Source: Bacteroidales bacterium (lineage in GTDB: Bacteria; Bacteroidota; Bacteroidia; Bacteroidales; UBA932). From it: DNA of 39,412 nt. The stretch is taken from assembly GCA_017502125.1 (NCBI GenBank), contig JAFVVN010000007.1, positions 1-39,412 on the forward strand. Direction: 5' to 3'. A program made the translations under genes and the position numbers. Positions 31,094-39,412 of the stretch are shown in pieces (position 1 is the stretch's first letter; every line of letters starts with the position of its first letter). The notes under the pieces are model-generated. The model was not told the DNA's origin, searched no databases, and worked only from the letters and a program-made list of their open reading frames with translations.

Positions 31094-33877
31094 TTAGAAT
31101 ACTACAGAAAGTCCGAATGTAACAGCCTTCATCACAGGATATCCTGTATTGAGGTTCTCAGCATCCATAGCAGGGATGTTGTCAAATGACAGAAGGTTCT
31201 GTCCCTGTACGAATATCTTGGCGTCTGAAATCTTGGCATGCTTGAGGATTTTAGAAGGGAACCTGTAGTAAAGTTCACAGTCACGCATCTTGAACCAAGA
31301 TACATTGCGATACCAGATAGTAGACTCCTGAGCATTGTTCGCAACATTTGTTGTTGACAGACGTGGATACAATGCGTTTGCGCCGGCTACATCGAAGCAA
31401 TTGTCATAATACTCCTGCGACATGTTTCTGTTATCTGAGAGAGCTCCCCAGACGCCGTCTACATAACGGAGGTTCTTGATCTGATTTCCTGCGCCCTGGA
31501 ATGTAGCGTTGATTCCGATACCCTTCCACTCGAGGCCGAGGCTGAATGAATAGTTCAGGTGAGGGAATGCAGAGCCATAATCAAGAGCAACAGCATCATT
31601 CTCGTTGATAACTCCGTCTTCGTTGATATCCTGATACTTGATGTCACCGACCTTTACCTGTCCGAACTGCTGGAGAGGGCTGTTGTCGATGTCTTCCTGG
31701 CTCTCGAAGAAACCAAGGGCAACAAGACCGCGAGCGGCATCTGCAGGAGTTCCGATCACTGACATGTTTGGATATACAGGGTTCTCGATCCAATCAAGTA
31801 TCTCGCTTCTTGAATAAGTTGCAAATGCACTTGCATTCACGTTGAGACCGTTACTGAATGTCTTTGCAAAGCGAAGTCCGAGTTCACCACCGTAGCTTGC
31901 CACAACGCCCCTGTCGTCATATGAAGACTGGATACCCACAACTGCAGAGTTCAAAGCATCAGCCTGTACAAGGATATTGCGTCTCTGCTGATAGAATACA
32001 TCGGCAACGATATCGAGGCAGTTTGCAATCCTGAGATCTGTACCGATATTAGCCTTGTATGCAGCTTCCTGTTTGAAGTTTGTTGTAGGGAACTGAGTAA
32101 GGAATGCGCCCCATGTTGAAGCGAAGTTGCTACCGTAAACGAACTCACCGTGTGAACCGTTCCACTGAGCAAGCCAAAGACCGGCTCTAGGGACGAAGTC
32201 GGTGTGCTGGATACCAGCCGATCCACGGAGTTTACCATAAGTGAGAACTCCGTCTGGATTGTTTGCATAGATCCATCCAAGTGCCAATGTAGGAGAGAAC
32301 GCCCACTTTGCAGGATATGAACGGTTAGAGCCGTTTGCTGCAAGGACGAGGTCAACCATGAGCTTGTTTGCATGGTCATAGTGAGCGGCAAGAGCTACGT
32401 TCTGGCGATACCATGTATTGCTCCGCTCATCACGGACCTCGCTCTTCATATTATAATTAAGATTAGCTGCGAAGTTGTCACCGTTTCTGAACTGCGTTGC
32501 ATACTTGAGACCAGCATTTGCTGTTCCGATGCGCCACTGGCTGTCAACCCAATGATTGAAAATGAGTTTATCCTCGATGGTACCCATCACAGCTTCAGCC
32601 ATCTGACCGGAAGCATCATAATAGTTCCAACCATACTGGTAACCCATTGTACGGTTCTCTATTGTATTGGATGCATTATCATACGATCCTCCTACATATA
32701 ACTTAAGTCCTTTTAGGATTATATCAAGATCCTGCTCCAAAGTGATGTCAGCCCAGATCTGGCGCTGGTGAGTCTTGGTGAAACCGGTACCTGAAGCCTT
32801 TGCAAGAAGGTTAAAGTCTCCGTAAGCCTGGCTACCTCCCCATACACCGCCCTGGGTCTTGATAGGGAACGCCAATGCCGGAACCTTGTAGAGATGCCAC
32901 CAAGCATCGTTAGAGCTGATATTAGGAACACCGTTTGTCTCCATGAAGAGAGCAAGGATGTTGGTCTTCACTCTTGTAGTGTTGGTAACCTGGAAGTCAA
33001 CATTGGTACGGATGTTAGCCTTTGAATACTTCAGCTGTGAGTTCCAGTCTCCCTGGTCAGGATGAGCATAGAGACCGCGAGCATCAGTATAATCGAGCTG
33101 CGAGTAGTACTGAACTCTATCAGAACCTCCATACATAGAGATGAATGCATTTGTCTCATGAGCTGTGTTCTTGAAGACTTCATTCTTCCAGTCAACATTA
33201 GGGTATACGAAAGGATCGCTGCCGTCAAGGAACTTATCAAGCTCAGCCTGAGAATATGCGACTGAGTTTCCGTCGTTCACCCTCGCAATATTGAGGGCAT
33301 TTGCATAATCATATGCACTTACCATCGGAGCGGTTTCAGGATCGAACTGAAGCTTATGCGAAGCACCCACCTTGAAATTGAAGCCAGAACCAGCCTGACC
33401 ACGCTTAGTCTTCACGAGGAGTACACCATTGATGGCCTCATGGCCATAAAGAGCAACAGCAGCAGCATCCTTGAGAACTGTAACGCTCTCAACTTCTTCC
33501 ACTGAAAGTCTATCGATAGGACGCTCTACTCCATCAACGAGGATAAGAATGTCTCTCTCGCCTGTAGTCTGGGCTCCACGGATGTTGAAGGAAGCACCTG
33601 TACCCTCTTCACCCTTGAAACCTGTATTCTGAACTGCGGTAAGACCGAGCAGTTTGCCATAGAGAGCATCAGAAAGGCTGATTGCAGATGTACGGCCAAG
33701 TTCTTCAGCGGTAATGGTATATGCCGCCGCTGTAGTGAGGAATTCCGAGCTCTCGACACCATAACCCAAATCCACACTCTGCGACTGCTTGTCGCTGAGC
33801 TGCAGCTGAGCATTGGCTGTCATAGGAGCAAGACAGAATCCCAACAGGCTAAATATAAATATATTACGTAATTTCAT
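31094..33877 (-). CDS. SusC-like TonB-dependent transporter, short form without the N-terminal extension
   Basis: The 927-residue protein has a signal peptide cleaved near TANAQ, then only ~30 residues before the plug domain (SLSDALYGKLLGLTAVQ, FNIRGAQ, ILILVDGVERP, VESVTVLKDAAAVALYG, GVLLVKTKRGQ). The carboxypeptidase-D-like N-terminal domain that other SusC proteins carry is missing; a TonB-box-like SVDLGYGVESS directly follows the mature N-terminus. The beta-barrel occupies the rest and ends in Phe. It lies between SusD genes with gaps of 18 and 12 bp. It imports oligosaccharides together with the SusD at 29405. The lack of an extension may alter TonB coupling. Confidence 0.92.
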   Translation of the reverse strand: MKLRNIFIFSLLGFCLAPMTANAQLQLSDKQSQSVDLGYGVESSEFLTTAAAYTITAEELGRTSAISLSDALYGKLLGLTAVQNTGFKGEEGTGASFNIRGAQTTGERDILILVDGVERPIDRLSVEEVESVTVLKDAAAVALYGHEAINGVLLVKTKRGQAGSGFNFKVGASHKLQFDPETAPMVSAYDYANALNIARVNDGNSVAYSQAELDKFLDGSDPFVYPNVDWKNEVFKNTAHETNAFISMYGGSDRVQYYSQLDYTDARGLYAHPDQGDWNSQLKYSKANIRTNVDFQVTNTTRVKTNILALFMETNGVPNISSNDAWWHLYKVPALAFPIKTQGGVWGGSQAYGDFNLLAKASGTGFTKTHQRQIWADITLEQDLDIILKGLKLYVGGSYDNASNTIENRTMGYQYGWNYYDASGQMAEAVMGTIEDKLIFNHWVDSQWRIGTANAGLKYATQFRNGDNFAANLNYNMKSEVRDERSNTWYRQNVALAAHYDHANKLMVDLVLAANGSNRSYPAKWAFSPTLALGWIYANNPDGVLTYGKLRGSAGIQHTDFVPRAGLWLAQWNGSHGEFVYGSNFASTWGAFLTQFPTTNFKQEAAYKANIGTDLRIANCLDIVADVFYQQRRNILVQADALNSAVVGIQSSYDDRGVVASYGGELGLRFAKTFSNGLNVNASAFATYSRSEILDWIENPVYPNMSVIGTPADAARGLVALGFFESQEDIDNSPLQQFGQVKVGDIKYQDINEDGVINENDAVALDYGSAFPHLNYSFSLGLEWKGIGINATFQGAGNQIKNLRYVDGVWGALSDNRNMSQEYYDNCFDVAGANALYPRLSTTNVANNAQESTIWYRNVSWFKMRDCELYYRFPSKILKHAKISDAKIFVQGQNLLSFDNIPAMDAENLNTGYPVMKAVTFGLSVVF

Positions 33878-33895
33878 AATAATAAGTTCTAATTG

Positions 33896-35929
33896 TTACC
33901 AACCAGGATTCTGAGTAAGACCATAGTCCTTCTGGATCTCGATACGTGAAACTGGGTCAAGATACCACTTGTTAGTCCAGTAACCCTCATCCCACCAACA
34001 GCGTGCGCCGATTTGAATGGCAGTCTTCTCATATTCGAACTTAGGCCAAGGAGTTGACGCATCCCAGCAAAGGTCATCACCTTCCATACGGTTTCCGTTC
34101 TCATCAAGACGATATATTTTGATCTCGTGGAGAGTCTTTGTGAAGAGGTCTTCACGCATACGACGGATCATGTCATAAACACGGTCACCGCACTCTGCTC
34201 CGATCTCACAGTTTCTCTCGCGAAGGATCTCATTGATGAGAGCGTCCTTATCTGTTGTAAGGTTCAGTTCAGGATTCATCTGCTCAAGACGTCCAAGACC
34301 TACACGGCTACGTACCACATGGAGCTGATCGAGAGCGCCCGAAAGGTTACCTGTTTCAGCGAGAGCCTCTGCATAGATGAGATACATCTCAGCAAGACGG
34401 ATATATGACACTCCGATAAACTCATCATCCATTTTTCCTCCTGTATGATCAAGGAACCATTTGAATCTTCTATAACCGGTCTTTATATCGTCAGCATTGA
34501 ATCCTTCGTGTTTACCAAGTTCCAATGAACCTTTTACCCATGAGTCGATGTACTGGAAACCACTGTAGTCTCCGACAACACTATATGGAAACTCCTTTCT
34601 TGGAACAACCATTGTTTCGTACAGACGAGGGTCACGGTCGACAAACATATCTATTCCGTCAGGGTTGTTTCCTGCACCATAGAGATCTTCGTATGGGAAG
34701 TTAGTTCCGTCGGCCATACCGAAACACTCCATAAGTTCATTGGTAGGAACTGATCCTCCCTGACGTACGCAGTCGATAGCAAAGCCTTTCCAGCCCCAGC
34801 CCCAACCGTTGCTAGAGATCACACCGTCAGATCCGGAACTAGACATCCACTGTGTAGGGTGAGCGTCAAAGAGCTTCTCATGATTCTCAGTATCATTGCG
34901 ATATCGGTATGCCCTACGGTAAGCCATACGATAACCGGCCTCGTCCTGTGTCTTAGGCTGAATCAGCTGGTAGTAGTTTCCGTTAGCAGCATTATCTTCG
35001 AAGAAGTCCTCGCAAGCATCAAGACAACGGTTCCAGAGAGTAGGATCCTTCTTTCCGAACCATACGTGGTGGATGTCAGTATACTTGGTCACCTTAAGAG
35101 GATTGTATTCCATATAAGGCTTATCATTATTGAAGAGAGGAGATGCTGCATGCATCCACAGCTTTGCACGGAGAGCGCGGGCAGAAGCACGTGTCAGACG
35201 ACCCGACCACTGTCCCTGATCTGCATTGTCAAGATTCCAGATGAAGCCTGGCTCCTCGATTGCACACACGATAAGAGAGTCTATGAATTCTACTGTCTCC
35301 ATAGCAGTAGCACGACCATCTGTGAAGTCTTCACCTACGGCATATGCCTTCTTTGCAAGGCAAAGTCCTCCGAAGTTACGGAATGCGTCGAAGTAACGGC
35401 TTGCCATGATGGTATAAGCCTCACCGCGAAGACGGCTCTTCTCGTCCTCTGACATGTCAGGAACCCTGTCGATGTTCTCGATGATCTGCCAGCACTTGCG
35501 TACTGTCTCATAGATTGAAACACGTCCGCCTGAATCTGAATTCAGACCACCGGTCTTGGTAGAATAAGAGAATTTACCCTGATAGTTACCATCCTCAGTG
35601 TCCTGAGCGTCTTCTGTAAGAGATCCTGGATAGTAGCTCTGTATAGGGCCACCCCAGGTACAATAGCAGTGATAAGAGTCTGAAAGGGCGTCGATCGGCG
35701 CACCGTTCATCATATTTCCGGAAGTATACGTACAATAAATCTGTCCGTAGGCACTCCATAGGAAGTTACGGGTATATTCCGCATTCGAGAATACTGTGTC
35801 TATATTGACATCTACGCCCGGAGCCTTCTCCAGAAAGGCGTCACCGACAGCAAACTTCTCTACACAAGATGTGCTGAAGAATGCTGCACAGATTCCCAGA
35901 ACAAGTGTACTTTTCAATATCTTTTTCAT
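33896..35929 (-). CDS. SusD-like glycan-binding lipoprotein (first pair)
   Basis: The 677-residue protein has a lipoprotein signal ending STSC (Cys22). It is longer than usual for SusD (typically ~500-600). It keeps the family landmarks: SEDEKSRLRGEAYTIMASRYFDAFRNFGGLCL, ASARALRAKLWMHAASPLFN, IRLAEMYLIYAEALAETGN, LHVVRSRVGL, EILRERNCEIGAECGDRVYDMIRRMR and QKDYGLTQNPGW. Extra length lies in the middle (about 270-440), with a Trp/Gly-rich SSNGWGWGWKGFAID stretch that could contact sugar. It follows the full-length SusC after 11 bp and should form its lid. Confidence 0.95.
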   Translation of the reverse strand: MKKILKSTLVLGICAAFFSTSCVEKFAVGDAFLEKAPGVDVNIDTVFSNAEYTRNFLWSAYGQIYCTYTSGNMMNGAPIDALSDSYHCYCTWGGPIQSYYPGSLTEDAQDTEDGNYQGKFSYSTKTGGLNSDSGGRVSIYETVRKCWQIIENIDRVPDMSEDEKSRLRGEAYTIMASRYFDAFRNFGGLCLAKKAYAVGEDFTDGRATAMETVEFIDSLIVCAIEEPGFIWNLDNADQGQWSGRLTRASARALRAKLWMHAASPLFNNDKPYMEYNPLKVTKYTDIHHVWFGKKDPTLWNRCLDACEDFFEDNAANGNYYQLIQPKTQDEAGYRMAYRRAYRYRNDTENHEKLFDAHPTQWMSSSGSDGVISSNGWGWGWKGFAIDCVRQGGSVPTNELMECFGMADGTNFPYEDLYGAGNNPDGIDMFVDRDPRLYETMVVPRKEFPYSVVGDYSGFQYIDSWVKGSLELGKHEGFNADDIKTGYRRFKWFLDHTGGKMDDEFIGVSYIRLAEMYLIYAEALAETGNLSGALDQLHVVRSRVGLGRLEQMNPELNLTTDKDALINEILRERNCEIGAECGDRVYDMIRRMREDLFTKTLHEIKIYRLDENGNRMEGDDLCWDASTPWPKFEYEKTAIQIGARCWWDEGYWTNKWYLDPVSRIEIQKDYGLTQNPGW

Positions 35930-35940
35930 TACATATCATA

Positions 35941-38900
35941 TTAGAAGTTAAACTGTGCTCCGATGTTGAAGAGTCGGGTCATAGGATAACGCATACCGTA
36001 GTCAAGTCCTGAACCAGGAGCCTCCGGGTCGTTACCCTTGAAGTCTGCGAAAGTGAGGAGGTTGTTTCCTGAAGCGTACACTCTTATATAATTAAAGAAT
36101 GCATCTCTCTTCTTAGGAGTGAATGTGTAACCTATCTCGACGTTCTTCAGACGTACATATCGTGAGTCGACCATCCACGCACGTGAATTACGGTTGTTGT
36201 GAACACGATTGGTGAATGAGATACGAGGAAGAATAGCATCGGTATTATCCTCTGTCCAAGAGTTGTCTGCCACCCACTGGGTGAGAGCTGATGTATTGGT
36301 AGAACCAAACTGGTCACGGAAGTATCCGTTCAGCTGACGGCTCACATGGTCAGCACCGATCCAAAGCATTGTGAAGTCGAGACCCTTCCACTGGAAGTTG
36401 AAGTTCACTGAGTATGTAATCTCAGGGTTATCAGTGTAACCGAGCGGCTTCTGGTCGTTCTGGTCAACAATGCCGTCTCCATTCAGGTCAACATAAACTG
36501 CATCACCATTCTTGAGAGCGACATTCTGATCTGGCATTTCCACACCATACTTCTCGAAGTAACGTTCCTCTGTAGCTCCCTGCTCGTAGAACTCGAAGAG
36601 GTCATAACCGAATGGCTGACCTACAGGAAGTCCTGTACGGCTGAGATATTCATACATAGGCGGAACCTCGAGCATCTCGATGACCTGGTTTCTTGCAAAT
36701 GCAAAGTTTGGCGAGATAGAGTAACGGAAATCACCAAACTTCTGCTCCCAATTCAAAGTAACCTCGAAACCATGGTTCTTCACGCGGCCCTCATTCACGT
36801 AGTTCGCAGGAAGAGATGTGATGGCTGGCAGAGTTGATGCATTTGACACGAGGATATCCTTACGGTCTTCCCAGAAGAAGTCAACATATGCATGAAGCTG
36901 ATCCTTGAAGAAGCCTGCATCGAGACCTACGTTGATCTTTGTTGCAGTCTCCCAAGTCACGTTAGGGTTACCTGCTGTAAGCTCTCTGACTGCCTGAAGC
37001 CAGTTACCGTTTGTACCGAAGTTGGTTCCACGGTCCTGCGGATTCACAGTCATTGAACCAGTATAGAACTGCCATGTACCTGGCAGATAGAGGAAACGAG
37101 CACCGTTTGTACTGTCGTTACCTACGATACCATAGGATGCACGAAGCTTCAAGTAGCTGACAACCGGCTTGATAGGCTGCCACCATTTCTCCTGTGACGG
37201 AATCCAACCTACTGAGACTGAAGGGAAGAGACCATAACGCTTGCCAGGAGCGAAGTTCTCAGATCCGTTGTAACCGATGTTGAAGTCGAGGAGATACTTG
37301 GTGTCATAGTCATATGTAACACGACCTACGAGACCTACGTAACCCTTAGGAATAGACTGATACAAGCTGTTGCTTGAGTCCCATGGATAATAAGTCTTGC
37401 TCTGGTTGTAGAGGAGGAGGGCACCGACATTGTGCTTGCCGAATCTGCGTGCATAGTCGAAGCTTGCCTCAGCATACCAGTTGCGGCTTCCCCATTTGCC
37501 TTCGCTGTAAGGGATAGGCCATGTAACGTTTTCCTTACGGAGAACTTCTTCGCCGTCAACAATGGTTGCAACGTATGTCACACCTGTACCGAAGCCGTTC
37601 TGGCGGTACTTCTGAGCAGTGTACTCAGAGTTGTAAGAAGCCTTTGCCTTGAAAGTAAGACCCTTGGTAAGGAAGCTCATGTCGAGCTTGTACTGAATAT
37701 CGAAGTTGAGCGCATTCGTACTCTGATTCTCATAACCGAGGTCGTAATAGTTAGAAAGCGCATCACGGTCGTATTCTCCTACGATATTCTTATCTGCAAC
37801 GATATGACGTCCCTGCTCATCCACACCGATTCCCGCATAAGGTGTTGCACCCTGGAGATAACGGAAGAGGAAGCCTTCACCACCACCCATTGTGTTGCGG
37901 TCCTGCATACGACCACCGAGAGTGAGGTTGAGCTGGCTGTACTTCGAAATGTTGATGTCGAGGTTTGCACGATAGTTCAGACGCTGATAGTCGAATGTTT
38001 CGTTCCTGTTCTTAGAGAATGTCTTGAAGAGCGAGTTCTGGTTGAGGAAACCTGCTGAAACGAAGTAGCGTACTCTTTCTGTACCGCCTGATACGTTTAC
38101 GTTTGCCTGCTCCTGCCATGCTGCATCCTTCATGATATAGTCAATCCAGTCTGTATTAGGGAAGGTTGTAGGCATGTCACCTGTGCGGAAATGCTCCATG
38201 ACATCATGGTCGAACTTCACGATATCATTATAAGGAGTATAGTCAGCGATTGCCACTGTGCCAGGCCACTGGTCCATTGGGAGGGCGTCAGTGATCTGAG
38301 TGTAGTTGTACATCTGACCATATGTGTATGAATCAGTGAAGTCGATGAACTTCGAGATTGTCTGCACTGCTGCACTTGCAGAAGCGGTCACAGATGCTCT
38401 ACCTACCTCACCACGCTTTGTGGTAACGAGGATTACACCGTTCGCACCGCGCACACCGAATACGGCAGTTGCAGATGCGTCCTTGAGGACTGAGATACTC
38501 TCGATTTCGTTAGGGTCGAGCTGTGAGAACGGACGCTCCACACCATCGACCAGAACGAGAGGCTCGGCACTGTTCAACGATCCTATTCCACGGATTCTGA
38601 TGACCGGTTCATCGGCACCAGGCATACCTGAAGGCTGAACTGCAGAAACACCAGGGAGGTTACCCTGAAGTGAGTTCGCAACGTTCGCCACAGGCGATTT
38701 CAAAAGGGTTTCGCCACCAACAGCAGCGACAGAGCCGGTAATGGTCACCTTGTTCTGCTGACCATAGGCAATTACCACTGACTCGTCGATCAACTTAGAG
38801 TCAGGCTCCATTGTAACATCAAGGCGCTGTGAGATAACCTTTACCTGCTGCGTCTTGTAACCTACGCAAGAAAATTCGAGCGTAGCACCCTGAGGAACGG

Positions 38901-39102
38901 ATGGAAGATCATAATTTCCATCCACATCAGTGACTGTACCGTCGAGTGTTCCCTGAATGATCACACCGACTCCAATCAAACCCTCCCCAAGTTCATCTTG
39001 CACCCGACCCTGTACATGCAGGTTCTGGGCGAAAGCGTGTCCGGAAATGAGGAGCATCAGCGCCATCAATCCGAACAGATGAGTTAGCCTTTTCCTTTTC
39101 AT
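35941..39102 (-). CDS. SusC-like TonB-dependent transporter, full-length form (first pair)
   Basis: The 1053-residue protein has a signal peptide cleaved near HAFAQ and a carboxypeptidase-D-like N-terminal domain (about 27-105: VQGRVQDELGEGLIGVGV, GTVTDVDGNYDL, FSCVGYKTQQV). The TonB-box region DESVVIAYGQQ comes next, followed by the plug (VANSLQGNLPGVSAVQ, IRIRGIGS, PLVLVDGVERPF, ESISVLKDASATAVFG, GVILVTTKRGE) and a 22-stranded barrel ending in the aromatic FNF. It imports oligosaccharides across the outer membrane with the SusD at 33896. It lies 55 bp after the esterase gene; no TAnnTTTG box is seen in that gap, so the operon promoter is probably further upstream, outside the window. Confidence 0.96.
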   Translation of the reverse strand: MKRKRLTHLFGLMALMLLISGHAFAQNLHVQGRVQDELGEGLIGVGVIIQGTLDGTVTDVDGNYDLPSVPQGATLEFSCVGYKTQQVKVISQRLDVTMEPDSKLIDESVVIAYGQQNKVTITGSVAAVGGETLLKSPVANVANSLQGNLPGVSAVQPSGMPGADEPVIRIRGIGSLNSAEPLVLVDGVERPFSQLDPNEIESISVLKDASATAVFGVRGANGVILVTTKRGEVGRASVTASASAAVQTISKFIDFTDSYTYGQMYNYTQITDALPMDQWPGTVAIADYTPYNDIVKFDHDVMEHFRTGDMPTTFPNTDWIDYIMKDAAWQEQANVNVSGGTERVRYFVSAGFLNQNSLFKTFSKNRNETFDYQRLNYRANLDINISKYSQLNLTLGGRMQDRNTMGGGEGFLFRYLQGATPYAGIGVDEQGRHIVADKNIVGEYDRDALSNYYDLGYENQSTNALNFDIQYKLDMSFLTKGLTFKAKASYNSEYTAQKYRQNGFGTGVTYVATIVDGEEVLRKENVTWPIPYSEGKWGSRNWYAEASFDYARRFGKHNVGALLLYNQSKTYYPWDSSNSLYQSIPKGYVGLVGRVTYDYDTKYLLDFNIGYNGSENFAPGKRYGLFPSVSVGWIPSQEKWWQPIKPVVSYLKLRASYGIVGNDSTNGARFLYLPGTWQFYTGSMTVNPQDRGTNFGTNGNWLQAVRELTAGNPNVTWETATKINVGLDAGFFKDQLHAYVDFFWEDRKDILVSNASTLPAITSLPANYVNEGRVKNHGFEVTLNWEQKFGDFRYSISPNFAFARNQVIEMLEVPPMYEYLSRTGLPVGQPFGYDLFEFYEQGATEERYFEKYGVEMPDQNVALKNGDAVYVDLNGDGIVDQNDQKPLGYTDNPEITYSVNFNFQWKGLDFTMLWIGADHVSRQLNGYFRDQFGSTNTSALTQWVADNSWTEDNTDAILPRISFTNRVHNNRNSRAWMVDSRYVRLKNVEIGYTFTPKKRDAFFNYIRVYASGNNLLTFADFKGNDPEAPGSGLDYGMRYPMTRLFNIGAQFNF

Positions 39103-39157
39103 AGTGATAGGATTAAATTTGGTGTTGGTTATTAATAATAGTACATAGTATATGTAT

Positions 39158-39412
39158 TCATTTCAAGAATTCATCCTTTGCCTTCGGCCAGCCCGGCTGC
39201 TGCCAGACATTGTGCCCCGCCAAAGGATAACATATCCATGATTTTTCTGTCTTTATATGGTTATAACCGGCAAAATTCGTATGCGGCGGGCAGACAGGAT
39301 CCTGAAGACCTATCGCCATCAGCACCGGACACTCGATCTTGTCGGTAAAGTTCTTCACATCGAAATAACTGAGGACACGGTACATCTCATCCTCGGACAT
39401 TCCCTTCGCCTT
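39158..39412 (-). CDS. CE7-like acetyl (xylan/mannan) esterase, C-terminal part (5' end outside window)
   Basis: The frame is open to the window edge, giving the last 84 residues. They match the end of AXE1/CE7 alpha/beta-hydrolases: LSYFDVKNFTDKIECPVLMAIGLQD with the probable catalytic Asp, VCPPHTNFAGYNHI, and YPLAGHNVW with the probable catalytic His. The nucleophile Ser lies outside the window. CE7 enzymes remove acetyl groups from sugars and oligosaccharides. Position just ahead of SusC suggests it belongs to the same PUL and deacetylates mannan or xylan fragments. Another alpha/beta-hydrolase family is possible but less likely. Confidence 0.75.
   Translation of the reverse strand, partial: KAKGMSEDEMYRVLSYFDVKNFTDKIECPVLMAIGLQDPVCPPHTNFAGYNHIKTEKSWICYPLAGHNVWQQPGWPKAKDEFLK

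Overview
The window looks like a chromosomal segment from a member of the Bacteroidales, probably a gut or rumen glycan degrader. The evidence is two SusC/SusD pairs, many lipoprotein glycoside hydrolases, a BACON domain, and several promoters with the Bacteroidetes -7 box TAnnTTTG. The genus cannot be settled from the sequence. There is no transposase, tRNA, rRNA or CRISPR array.

Left part (1-4,400), accessory DNA. The 3' end of an Rhs/YD-repeat gene carries a nuclease-like toxin tip (restriction-endonuclease fold), followed by a probable immunity gene and a strong terminator. Next come the last ~50 codons of a type II secretion/type IV pilus GspF/PilC-like gene (a remnant), an ART-like DUF3990 toxin with an XRE antitoxin under a promoter that contains a 20-bp palindrome, a long repeat-filled intergenic region, and a SIMPL-domain protein.

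Middle part (4,500-12,650), mostly housekeeping. It holds a nitroreductase with a lipoprotein signal, an O6-alkylguanine-DNA alkyltransferase, a small winged-helix protein next to rubrerythrin, a secreted GH2 enzyme, an SLC13/RCK permease and a queuosine-precursor transporter.

Right part (12,768-39,412) is one large polysaccharide utilization locus (PUL), all on the minus strand. In transcription order it is: CE7-like acetyl esterase (cut by the window edge), SusC, SusD, SusC (short form), SusD, a surface glycan-binding lipoprotein, GH26, GH5 with BACON, GH26, GH130, a GPH-type sugar symporter, GH5, GH36, GH94 and GH5. The set fits acetylated galacto-glucomannan. Surface GH26 and GH5 enzymes would cut the backbone, the esterase remove acetyl groups, GH36 remove galactose, the symporter import disaccharides, and GH130 and GH94 phosphorolyse mannosyl-glucose and cellobiose. 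No mannobiose 2-epimerase and no PUL regulator is in the window.

The most unusual signal is in the gaps. A 40-bp palindrome recurs nine times at three loci, always in tandem with a ~73-bp period (about seven helical turns). A second hairpin family (GCCTGCG/CGCAGGC) occurs three times, always in the same orientation behind a stop codon. Almost every gap in the enzyme half of the PUL has its own repeat or hairpin directly after the stop codon, which suggests that expression is set cistron by cistron by 3'-end RNA structures. Start positions were moved inward from the longest reading frame where start codon, promoter or family alignment supported it. Small-site coordinates were counted by hand and may be off by a base.
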